The translations under genes were made by a program, and so were the position numbers. From a virus, in the IMG/VR virus record IMGVR_UViG_3300027759_000159, positions 1 through 42,495 of that record: a stretch of 42,495 nucleotides of DNA, one strand, 5' to 3'. Positions 1 through 6,310 of the stretch are shown in pieces. Each line of letters opens with the position of its first letter. The first letter of the stretch is position 1. Below the pieces are notes generated by a model that saw only the letters and a program-made list of their open reading frames with translations, was not told where the DNA came from and made no database searches.

Positions 1-576
1 ATTACGTTGATGCACACGATCTCTGAACTCTGATATAGTGGGTCTAGTTCCGCGATTCAAACACATCTTAACACCTTCTCGAAATCCGGCACGCCATGCG
101 TGAAATGCTGACCCATTAGGGTATGTGGTACTATAACAATCATACATAGGCCAATACAATGGATCAAAACAAAACTCCACTTCAGTTTCGGCTGTTCCGG
201 TAGTGGCTTCATGCGTTTTCATGTTGTTAACAAAGGCCTTGGTCCATGAACTTAATCCTCCGTTGCCATACATTAATCCATTGACGTGATTACGTGCCCG
301 CCAACGGAACACAGCAGACTCCCACTCACCGTCGGGAAACGTCATTGTCAAGTTGAAGAACTTGGCGTCGGGCATGTTGTCGCCATCTATTAAGATAAAA
401 CGTTCAGTGTCGCTGGCAGCCGCCGCTGCCTTGTGCGCGGCATCTGATCCTTTGACTCCGTCAACCCGTTTGGCCCATGGAATCATGTTGCGTATCTTTA
501 CCCAAAACTCTTCCTTTTGCGGTTCGTCATAGGTCAAGTAAATGCAGTCTAAATCTGCTATGTCAATTTGTTTCAT
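1..576 (-). CDS. Putative glycosyltransferase-like protein (C-terminus cut by window edge)
   Basis: An open frame of 192 codons with no stop runs from an ATG at 576 down to base 1, so the protein continues past the window. The start is preceded by AGGA about eight bases upstream and overlaps the end of the upstream gene by 14 bases. The N-terminal third holds FILIDGDNMPDAKFF, a hydrophobic strand followed by an acidic D-G-D-N motif like the DXD metal and nucleotide-sugar site of GT-A glycosyltransferases. The rest is rich in Trp, Tyr and Phe (FRWRARNHVNGLMYGNGG, FCFDPLYWPMYD). The neighbouring genes include two more GT-A-like proteins, which supports a sugar-transfer role, for example DNA or surface glycan modification. 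The enzymatic call is inference; the acceptor is unknown. Confidence 0.6.
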   Translation of the reverse strand, partial: MKQIDIADLDCIYLTYDEPQKEEFWVKIRNMIPWAKRVDGVKGSDAAHKAAAAASDTERFILIDGDNMPDAKFFNLTMTFPDGEWESAVFRWRARNHVNGLMYGNGGLSSWTKAFVNNMKTHEATTGTAETEVEFCFDPLYWPMYDCYSTTYPNGSAFHAWRAGFREGVKMCLNRGTRPTISEFRDRVHQRN

Positions 577-928
577 CGTTAAGTTCCTGTTTTTTTAAAC
601 ACCATGCAACATGAGGTTGATCAACGTCTACAACTACGCAAACATCATTGACAGCACACGCAACACCTTCAGTTGATGGCACTAATTTTTTAGAAAAGGT
701 TGTTCTATATACTACTATTTTTCCATTAACTATCCTGATGTGCTTGGGGCCATGATAGTATGTGTCTTGATCAACCACTACGTAATTACCGGGCAACGCT
801 TCTGTGCTATAAAATAATGGAAATCCGTTTTCATCATAGTATAATCGATACTCTGGTTCACCGTGGACAGCAGACGCTTGGTTTTGCCATATGTTGAAAA
901 ATTCCTCTTCAGTCATTGGTGCTGTCAT
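563..928 (-). CDS. Hypothetical phage protein, 121 aa
   Basis: This frame starts at an ATG that shares an ATGA with the stop of the gene before it. It ends 14 bases inside the next gene, so it is translationally coupled on both sides. The protein reads MTEEEFFNIWQNQ, then a Tyr-rich stretch (EYRLYYDENGFPLFYSTE), then alternating hydrophobic residues suggesting several beta-strands (YVVVDQDTYY, IVNGKIVVYR, VCVVVDVDQPHVAW). It has no signal peptide or membrane segment. The pattern is like small conserved hypothetical proteins of T4-like marine phages, but I cannot assign a function. A second in-frame ATG four codons in (MTEEEF) is an alternative start. Confidence 0.75.
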   Translation of the reverse strand: MTAPMTEEEFFNIWQNQASAVHGEPEYRLYYDENGFPLFYSTEALPGNYVVVDQDTYYHGPKHIRIVNGKIVVYRTTFSKKLVPSTEGVACAVNDVCVVVDVDQPHVAWCLKKQELNDETN

Positions 929-1185
929 TCATCAACCTTTTGATTGTTGCGTTTTTCTTGCACAGTCAGTCGATCTTTGTGTGTTTTACGGGGGTTTCCG
1001 CATAGATAGCACTCAGGGTTGCCACAATCCATGGCATGATGTTTGGACAACCTGTGTGGTTCTGCCAGTATAGGGTCGTTTTTTGTAAGACCGTGCGCTT
1101 TGGCTATCTTGACTTGCTTGGCAATAGCATTGTTGTCTTTTAACAATCGCTTGCTGTGTTTAATTTTATCTTCGTCTCGGCTCAT
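925..1185 (-). CDS. Small Cys-containing hypothetical protein, 86 aa
   Basis: I place the start at the ATG at 1185 (MSRDEDKIKHSKR). It forms an ATGA overlap with the stop of the upstream gene and has a GGAGAG Shine-Dalgarno six bases before it. A TTG at 1197 would add four residues but has no such support. The first two thirds are Lys/Arg-rich and probably helical. The C-terminal half carries HAMDCGNPECYLCGNPRKTH, a C-x5-C-x2-C arrangement with nearby histidines that could hold a zinc ion. This looks like a small zinc-binding or nucleic-acid-binding phage protein. It sits in the glycosyltransferase-like operon and its role is unknown. Confidence 0.75.
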   Translation of the reverse strand: MSRDEDKIKHSKRLLKDNNAIAKQVKIAKAHGLTKNDPILAEPHRLSKHHAMDCGNPECYLCGNPRKTHKDRLTVQEKRNNQKVDE

Positions 1186-1955
1186 AATGCTCTCCAATCT
1201 TTAACATGATAATGAAACAATCCTGATTGTGCTACTGTTTGCACTCTCAAGCCAGGGCTAGTATTTTCCCAAACAAACTCGTTAGTCCAGTCATTGGTCA
1301 CTGATGGAATAATTCCCGGTTTCATATGTGTGATCATTGGTCCTATTCCGGGTGGCAACGTAACTGTTTCTACGCCCATGATTATTGTTGCCACAGCATA
1401 GACTACATCTGTTGTTGGTAGTTCGTCTGGAAATTTTAGTATGGTTTTAAATCGATCCCAATTTGCAAAAATATTTTTTACTAACTCAAAAAAGTTCTTA
1501 GCTGTCAGACTTAATCGCCAATAGGTGACAGCATTATAAACATCTGGTAAAGCGTTGCTATCAAACAATCGACGATAAGTTCTGTTGTTGCTGGGCTCGT
1601 TAAATATGCCTTTACAACCTTGACTAATTACTACATCTCTTTTTTCAAACAAGGTCCACCAATGATCTATAGGGCTAGTGGCGATCATATCTGCTTCTAG
1701 TTTAATAGTCTGACGATATGGACTGGCTTCAAAACACTGCCAATCGTTAGCGAATCCGCCTAGGTCGCCATGTGGCAAAGGAATCACATGATCAAACACA
1801 GGATTGTCACATCGTTTGACTGTGATCGCAGAGATATTGGCGTCTGGGTGCCACTGTCTAATAGATTCTGCCAGTTGTATTGCACAAGCCAAGTAGTCTA
1901 CTGATTCAGTATCGATGGCTGGTATAAGATAACCGCGTTCAGCAAGGATTGGCAA
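1182..1955 (-). CDS. Glycosyltransferase-like protein, paralogue of the upstream gene
   Basis: There is no ATG near the 5' end. TTG at 1955 is the best start because AGGAG lies six bases upstream of it (1962-1966); an adjacent TTG at 1958 is three bases from the same site. The N-terminus GYLIPAIDTESVDYLACAI aligns with GVLLFAFNNEQIDYLAMAA of the upstream gene, and both then contain a central acidic strand (here IKLEADMIATSPIDHWW). This is the layout of GT-A-fold glycosyltransferases, where an acidic pair binds metal and nucleotide-sugar, although this copy has E-A-D rather than D-X-D. The two genes look like a tandem duplication followed by divergence. Substrate and acceptor are unknown. Confidence 0.7.
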   Translation of the reverse strand: MPILAERGYLIPAIDTESVDYLACAIQLAESIRQWHPDANISAITVKRCDNPVFDHVIPLPHGDLGGFANDWQCFEASPYRQTIKLEADMIATSPIDHWWTLFEKRDVVISQGCKGIFNEPSNNRTYRRLFDSNALPDVYNAVTYWRLSLTAKNFFELVKNIFANWDRFKTILKFPDELPTTDVVYAVATIIMGVETVTLPPGIGPMITHMKPGIIPSVTNDWTNEFVWENTSPGLRVQTVAQSGLFHYHVKDWRAL

Positions 1956-2745
1956 CAATCTCTCCTAGTGCTCGTTTACCCATGGCGTGAAAATCTTGTT
2001 TTAACAACAGCCATTTTGGTTTAGAGTCAGATGATTCATATTCTATTTTGTATGTATCTGGATCAACTTGTGTTAATTTGGTTTCTGGAGTGACTGAAGC
2101 CAACTGCCACGGTATTGACGGTGTGCTCAGAGTATGTCCATCTACCACGTTCATAGCAATGCTCAGGGCATAATCATTGCGGAAAGTATGTTCACTGACT
2201 TGGTATAGTTGTCGATAATGAGTCCAGTTATCTCGAATCATTTGCATGGTATTAAAAATTAATTCTGCTTTTTTACTGCGACGAAAACACATGATAGTCG
2301 CCCAGCTCATTGGCATTCGATAGGTGCCAAACCAATTATTATCTTGAAATGCCTGATGTCCTGCAATATCGTATGCCCACCTATGTGCGAGAAAATCTTG
2401 GTCAATGTTAAACAACTGTTTTAATTGGTCGGAGGCCACTACAAAATCAACATCCAGCACTAGAGTATGATCCCACGGGCTTAACTCATACGCATTAGAT
2501 CGATTTTTATTGTGCCAGGCCGCAACACTTTTGTAATCTTTAAAATATTTTGTTTGTTCTGTAGGTGGCAAGTCAACTGTGGCCACTTGATCAAATTGAT
2601 AGGTGCCTGGAATGTCCACAACATTGGTAACCACACACGTTGGCAAATTTAAATGCCTGCGTATGTTACGAGCAGACCATGCGGCCATGGCCAAGTAATC
2701 AATTTGCTCATTGTTAAATGCAAATAAAAGAACGCCCTGTGTCAT
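1939..2745 (-). CDS. Glycosyltransferase-like protein (GT-A type), 268 aa
   Basis: The ATG at 2745 shares an ATGA with the stop of the 101-aa gene before it. The protein opens with a strand (GVLLFAFNN) and IDYLAMAAWSARNIRRHL, as in a nucleotide-binding alpha/beta fold. Around residue 98 it has HTLVLDVDFVVASDQL, a hydrophobic strand ending in D-V-D, the classic GT-A DXD motif for metal-bound nucleotide sugar. Downstream, WATIMCFRRSKKAELIFNTM resembles the acceptor-side half of such enzymes. It is followed by its paralogue at 1182-1955. DXD placement and length support a glycosyltransferase fold; the sugar and target (DNA base, capsid or host glycan) cannot be read from the sequence. Confidence 0.75.
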   Translation of the reverse strand: MTQGVLLFAFNNEQIDYLAMAAWSARNIRRHLNLPTCVVTNVVDIPGTYQFDQVATVDLPPTEQTKYFKDYKSVAAWHNKNRSNAYELSPWDHTLVLDVDFVVASDQLKQLFNIDQDFLAHRWAYDIAGHQAFQDNNWFGTYRMPMSWATIMCFRRSKKAELIFNTMQMIRDNWTHYRQLYQVSEHTFRNDYALSIAMNVVDGHTLSTPSIPWQLASVTPETKLTQVDPDTYKIEYESSDSKPKWLLLKQDFHAMGKRALGEIVANPC

Positions 2746-3047
2746 CGGTTCTTGTGTAGTTCTTCGTGTTCCACCAGCCAGGCATTCATTTGTTCTTGCC
2801 AGCGTTGCATAGCCAACCCCCGAAGTTCCTCCAGATTAACTCGAATCGGCGTTTCGTATAAATCTAAAATCACTGCATCACCAGGTGGAACGGTAGCTAA
2901 TAGTACCAATAATTCAGGATCGGCCCGCCACATGCCTCCGCTATAAGCAAAGGTCATTTTGGCTTGATATTTTTCTCGAAGAACAATACGTGCTTGATGA
3001 TGATCAAATCGAGCACGGCTGTGGGAGATAAGTTCGTTGGTATCCAT
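2742..3047 (-). CDS. Hypothetical protein, 101 aa, first gene of the leftward accessory operon
   Basis: The protein begins MDTNELISHSRARFDHHQ and is mostly helical and charged. Its central segment reads WRADPELLVLLATVPPGDAV, and the C-terminus ends in EEHEELHKNR-like charged residues. I recognise no catalytic motif. It lies immediately after the 3080-3100 terminator and about six bases after a TATAAT box, so its mRNA may begin at or next to the ATG. Its stop overlaps the next gene (ATGA), tying it to the glycosyltransferase-like genes. Function unknown. Confidence 0.75.
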   Translation of the reverse strand: MDTNELISHSRARFDHHQARIVLREKYQAKMTFAYSGGMWRADPELLVLLATVPPGDAVILDLYETPIRVNLEELRGLAMQRWQEQMNAWLVEHEELHKNR

Positions 3048-3053
3048 AGATTT

Positions 3054-3082
3054 ATTATACTACAAAAAGTGCATAAAGTAAA
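3054..3082 (-). promoter_or_regulatory. Sigma70-like promoter for the 3047-1 operon
   Basis: On the minus strand TTTACT (3077-3082) is followed after 17 bases by a perfect TATAAT (3054-3059). The predicted transcription start falls at or within a few bases of the ATG at 3047, so the message would be almost leaderless. The -35 box overlaps the foot of the terminator palindrome. An early host-polymerase promoter fits the switch from late structural genes to accessory genes here. Confidence 0.5.
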
Positions 3083-3100
3083 GGGGCCGCGGCCCCTTTT
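3080..3100 (-). terminator. Intrinsic terminator after the fibre gene
   Basis: A perfect 20-base palindrome (AAAGGGGCCGCGGCCCCTTT, 3080-3099) lies 20 bases beyond the stop of the 325-aa structural gene. Folded on the minus strand it gives a very GC-rich stem, followed by UUUAC and then a U-rich stretch. It separates the late structural block from the accessory operon. The A/T flanks are present on both strands, so it could act in both directions. Confidence 0.75.
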
Positions 3101-3119
3101 GGTAAGACTGAGTTTTTAA

Positions 3120-4097
3120 TTAATAACCAGGGCCGCTGGCCGTACTGGCCACACTGGTTGTGCCCCAAGTATTGGCAAGGTATACGACTTCTGGTGGGAA
3201 GTATGTGACCACTGTGGTTGGTGCTGTTCCAAACGTAATACCTGTTGTAGCTGTTCCACCTGAAATGTATCGACTAGATCCAGACGTTGCTCTAGCGGCA
3301 GAGAACCAAGTGGTAACCAATGTTAACACACTGGATGAGGTAGCAGTTGCAGTAACTTGAACATAATCATTGGTGTAAGTATAACCAGTATCAAACTGTT
3401 TGTAAATAGTTGTTGGACTGGCTGTTAATTGATTCCAGCCAGTGCCTGTGGCCAATGTGGTTGGAGTGCCAGAGCCGCCAACAACTTTGGTGCCTAAATA
3501 TGTAACGTTGGCAATAACTTTACTACTAGCATCAGACGTAAAATAAACCGTGCCACATACGTTGTTAATAAAGTTGTTCCAGTCTGCGTCTGCGTCTGTT
3601 CCGGTGCTGGATTTACTAAATTGAATTTTCATGTAACCACCTGCGCCCCAGAAGTTTGTGGCTGCTGTGGCATTGGCAAATGTTACAGTATCAGTGAATG
3701 TCAGTGTCCAGGCAGTATTGGTATGTCCGGTTGCGCTGGTGATACTGGCTGTTCCAGTCCATGCTGTATACTGCGAACCACTGGCATAGGCGTAATATTT
3801 GTTGGAGTTGACTGAGGTAAGGTCGGTGTTGACATTGGCCAAGATAGCAATAGTGTTGCCGGCCACAGGACTGGTACGACTGGTAAGAGTAGTGGCCTGA
3901 TGATTACCCATGCTGGTCAATGTGTTATTCAACGAAGCCCATTGTGTGGCAGTCACTGTTGCTCCAACGTTTGCAGTTGTCAGTGCTGGCTGTCCGTATG
4001 TTGAGTTCCATACTGCGTTGACGTTGGCGCTTGCGGTATTGGCAACAAACCCGTTGTAATCTGCTGCCTGTATTAATCCACCTATTGTATAAGTCAT
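3120..4097 (-). CDS. Virion structural protein, probable tail fibre, 325 aa
   Basis: The protein is dominated by Thr, Ser, Ala, Gly and Asn with regularly spaced aromatic residues and almost no Lys, typical of beta-rich fibre or appendage proteins. The N-terminus MTYTIGGLIQAADYNGFVAN looks like a short attachment segment. Middle repeats such as NTAWTLTFTDTVTFANATAA suggest beta-sandwich strands. The C-terminus (VVTYFPPEVVYLANTWGTT) is hydrophobic and likely ordered. It is the last gene of the late block, follows another fibre protein and ends at a strong terminator. The role in the particle is inferred from composition and position; I see no enzymatic domain. Confidence 0.7.
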   Translation of the reverse strand: MTYTIGGLIQAADYNGFVANTASANVNAVWNSTYGQPALTTANVGATVTATQWASLNNTLTSMGNHQATTLTSRTSPVAGNTIAILANVNTDLTSVNSNKYYAYASGSQYTAWTGTASITSATGHTNTAWTLTFTDTVTFANATAATNFWGAGGYMKIQFSKSSTGTDADADWNNFINNVCGTVYFTSDASSKVIANVTYLGTKVVGGSGTPTTLATGTGWNQLTASPTTIYKQFDTGYTYTNDYVQVTATATSSSVLTLVTTWFSAARATSGSSRYISGGTATTGITFGTAPTTVVTYFPPEVVYLANTWGTTSVASTASGPGY

Positions 4098-4173
4098 TTT
4101 ATTTTGTTTCCCTTTGTATTAGTTGATCAAGCTCAACGCAATTATGAAACATAATCGCTGGGTGATTTTAATC

Positions 4174-4181
4174 CTGTTGTG
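4174..4181 (-). promoter_or_regulatory. Late-promoter-like motif AATAAATA
   Basis: On the minus strand AATAAATA lies 76 bases upstream of the ATG of the 325-aa fibre gene, in an 89-base intergenic gap. It matches seven of eight positions of the T4 late promoter TATAAATA that sigma gp55 recognises; gp55 is encoded in this window. Confidence 0.4.
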
Positions 4182-4186
4182 CATAT

Positions 4187-5476
4187 TTATTTGATTGTAA
4201 CAATCGCTTCAACAGTGCCTTCGTTTTCGTCCGCTTTGTCTCGCAACGCACGACCAATCACATTGAATGCTGTGGCTTCGCCGGCTTTTGCTGCTCTGGC
4301 CAGGCCGTTGCCTGCACTCACCAGTCTATCGCCTTTACGCACCTGACCTACGGTTCTAACTGGAACTCGCCCAGTCATTGCAACTGGTGGATGTGTAATG
4401 TTGGTTCCAGCAGCACCATTCATCATATATGCCGCTCTCGTACTTATGACTCCAAACACATTTTCGCTTAGATCGGAGTTAACTTGTGTGATTTCTGCTG
4501 ATCCGCCTAGTTCAACCACGGTGCCTGGGCTTAATTCTTCATCAGCTGCAAAACGTTCTGCCAAGTCAGCATAATTGGCATTGATTCCAGTTGCGCTACT
4601 AACAATTCCACTGGCGCCATTGATAGTTAACACCGTAGTAGGTGTTCCAGCAATGTTTGCACCAAAATTGATGTTGCCATTGGTATCATTGTTGTTGATG
4701 TTTATGTCAGAACCTGCGACTGCAACAGTAAAGTCGCCGTTTGATCCTACTGATAATCCTTGGTTGCTAGTTGTAGTTATTTTACCAGTGGTAGTTGCTG
4801 CAGCATCTGCTCGCATGAAACTGGTAGCAGCAAGGTTGGAAGGTCCCAAAGTGTCAGCATTGGTAATTGAGCCTTGAAATACATAGGCGGCGCTGACTGT
4901 GCTGAGTTGTAGGCCAGGTTTAATAGTGGCGAATCCAGCAATAGCAGGACTAGGAGTAAATGCTGTGGTATCTTTACTCATGATACCCATTAAAACACCG
5001 CCAACATAAAGTTGTAAAATAGTGTGTGCAACAGCACTGTTGTCAGATACAGTAGCAGGAATAGCACCGGTGGTACCTTGTGCATTGGTGAAGGCTGGTC
5101 CTACTAAAATCCAAGTTGTACCAGAATAAACATTTAATTGTTGGTTAACTGTGTCATACCACAGATCACCTTGAACATTTGATGTAGGTGCAGAAGCACT
5201 GGATGTTGCTGAACTAATTGTTTTCCAAACTGTGCCGTTCCACACACTCATTATTTTGTTCGTACTATTCCACCACAACTGACCAACCAAGGGTGTTGAT
5301 GGTGCTGTGCTGTTGGAACTGTTTTCTAATAGATGGACAAAATTGTCATCTAAATATATGCCATAACCGGCGTAGTTTTTACCCGGTAAAGCCATGCTAC
5401 AAGCGGTAGTATTAAGAGTACCATCTGCAATGGTGGTTAATACTGATCCATTTGTTAAGTTAATTATGTATGACAT
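4187..5476 (-). CDS. Tail fibre protein with ADLAE-type C-terminal domain, 429 aa
   Basis: The N-terminal 70 residues (MSYIINLTNGSVLTTIADGT, KNYAGYGIYLDDNFVHLLEN) form a conserved attachment segment seen in fibres of aquatic T4-like phages. Next come two copies of a G-x-LW-(Y/W) motif (GQLWWNSTNKIMSVWNGTVW and GDLWYDTVNQQLNVYSGTTW). A long Thr/Ser/Ala-rich shaft with NGDFTVAVAGSDININNND follows. The last 130 residues start at YADLAERFAADEELSPGTVV and include FGVISTRAAYMMN and TGRVPVRTVGQVRKGDRLV; this resembles the C-terminal self-processing or chaperone domain of phage fibres related to the Peptidase_G2 family. The fold is established for relatives only by analogy, and cleavage is not shown here. 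Two late-promoter motifs precede it. Confidence 0.75.
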   Translation of the reverse strand: MSYIINLTNGSVLTTIADGTLNTTACSMALPGKNYAGYGIYLDDNFVHLLENSSNSTAPSTPLVGQLWWNSTNKIMSVWNGTVWKTISSATSSASAPTSNVQGDLWYDTVNQQLNVYSGTTWILVGPAFTNAQGTTGAIPATVSDNSAVAHTILQLYVGGVLMGIMSKDTTAFTPSPAIAGFATIKPGLQLSTVSAAYVFQGSITNADTLGPSNLAATSFMRADAAATTTGKITTTSNQGLSVGSNGDFTVAVAGSDININNNDTNGNINFGANIAGTPTTVLTINGASGIVSSATGINANYADLAERFAADEELSPGTVVELGGSAEITQVNSDLSENVFGVISTRAAYMMNGAAGTNITHPPVAMTGRVPVRTVGQVRKGDRLVSAGNGLARAAKAGEATAFNVIGRALRDKADENEGTVEAIVTIK

Positions 5477-5500
5477 TCTTGTTCACTCCGTCCTATTCTT

Positions 5501-5508
5501 ATTTATGC
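5501..5508 (-). promoter_or_regulatory. Late-promoter-like motif CATAAATA (proximal)
   Basis: CATAAATA on the minus strand lies 24 bases upstream of the tail fibre ATG at 5476, a good distance for a gp55-type late promoter followed by a short leader. Confidence 0.5.
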
Positions 5509-5524
5509 GACCTTAATATACTCA

Positions 5525-5532
5525 TATTTATG
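5525..5532 (-). promoter_or_regulatory. Late-promoter-like motif CATAAATA (distal)
   Basis: A second CATAAATA overlaps the stop of the 205-aa structural gene, 24 bases from the proximal copy. Two identical octamers before the same fibre gene may give stronger late expression. Confidence 0.4.
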
Positions 5533-6145
5533 CAGCACTTAGATTAGTAAGCGTCTGGATACGCAAGGTATATTCAATTTGAATCTGACGATTTAAACTT
5601 TTTTGCACTGGATGAAAAATTACATGAGTAATCAACATTAAATCAGTTGGGCCACCGGCCCAACTTTTGAGTCCCAGCTCATCAAATACGTATTCGCCGT
5701 TAAAATTCGTACTATTGTCAAAGGCCTGTTGTCCAGCGGGTTCACCGTAGTCCAACAAACAGGTCACTAAAATATCTGTATAGGGCATGCCAGTGGTATG
5801 AATTACTGTCATATAGTTGTTTGCAGGATCTACATCTGCTGCGCTGTTGTCGTCTACAACTTTGGCATAAGTTTCGTTGTATAAGTCGGCATTTTGGCCA
5901 GTTATGTTGGGCGGCAGATATGTAATTACGCCAGTTGGGTCCACGCTTGATCCACCATTGCCGAATGCCATTTCGTAAATCCAGCCGCCACCTTGGGCAC
6001 TGGTGCGGTTGCTCAAAGTCTGAGCCATTGCAATACTAATATTCTCGTAATGAATTGCGTTCTTTTTATCTACTAGAACTTCGCCGGAGTTAGGGTCAGT
6101 TATTTTGACAAAACCTTCAATTTTGGCCAGGCCTGGTTGAATCAT
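5528..6145 (-). CDS. Virion structural protein, 205 aa
   Basis: The start ATG overlaps the stop of the 49-aa gene by an ATGA. The N-terminus contains IEGFVKITDPNSGEVLVDKK followed by NAIHYENISIAMAQTLSNR, a helix that packs against a beta-rich remainder (GGGWIYEMAFGNGGSSVD, ILVTCLLDYGEPAG, LMLITHVIFHPVQKS, QIEYTLRIQTLTNLSAA). The absence of enzymatic motifs, the composition and the position between a giant baseplate-associated protein and the tail fibres suggest a connector or fibre-attachment protein. It shares the EGFVKI-x-DP motif with its small upstream neighbour. Function inferred. Confidence 0.7.
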   Translation of the reverse strand: MIQPGLAKIEGFVKITDPNSGEVLVDKKNAIHYENISIAMAQTLSNRTSAQGGGWIYEMAFGNGGSSVDPTGVITYLPPNITGQNADLYNETYAKVVDDNSAADVDPANNYMTVIHTTGMPYTDILVTCLLDYGEPAGQQAFDNSTNFNGEYVFDELGLKSWAGGPTDLMLITHVIFHPVQKSLNRQIQIEYTLRIQTLTNLSAA

Positions 6146-6291
6146 GCTCGTTTCTCCACAAATGTCTCTTTGGTTTTAGGATCAAATATTTTTACAAACC
6201 CTTCGACTGCGATGGCACTGGTTTCGTTGGGCCGTTTGGGCTTGGTAGCCGGCGGCTTTTGTTGTGCGGATTGTTGGGTATTTTTTTCCAT
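6142..6291 (-). CDS. Small 49-aa protein sharing the N-terminal motif of the next gene
   Basis: An ATG at 6291 opens 49 codons ending in TGA at 6142-6144, which overlaps the next ATG (ATGA). The N-terminal half is Lys/Pro/Gln-rich and likely disordered (MEKNTQQSAQQKPPATKPKR). The C-terminal half reads EGFVKIFDPKTKETFVEKRA and closely matches EGFVKITDPNSGEVLVDKKN of the following 205-aa protein. It fills the gap between the giant gene and that protein exactly, in frame with the operon's coupling pattern. I take it as a real gene: a short partial paralogue, perhaps a competing or bridging form of the same attachment peptide. Confidence 0.7.
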   Translation of the reverse strand: MEKNTQQSAQQKPPATKPKRPNETSAIAVEGFVKIFDPKTKETFVEKRA

Positions 6292-6310
6292 GTATATTAT
6301 TTACCTTGAA

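Noticed and set aside
4141-4155. ATTATG-AAA-CATAAT hairpin as a terminator after the 429-aa fibre gene
   Set aside because: The stem is AT-only and no U-tract follows.
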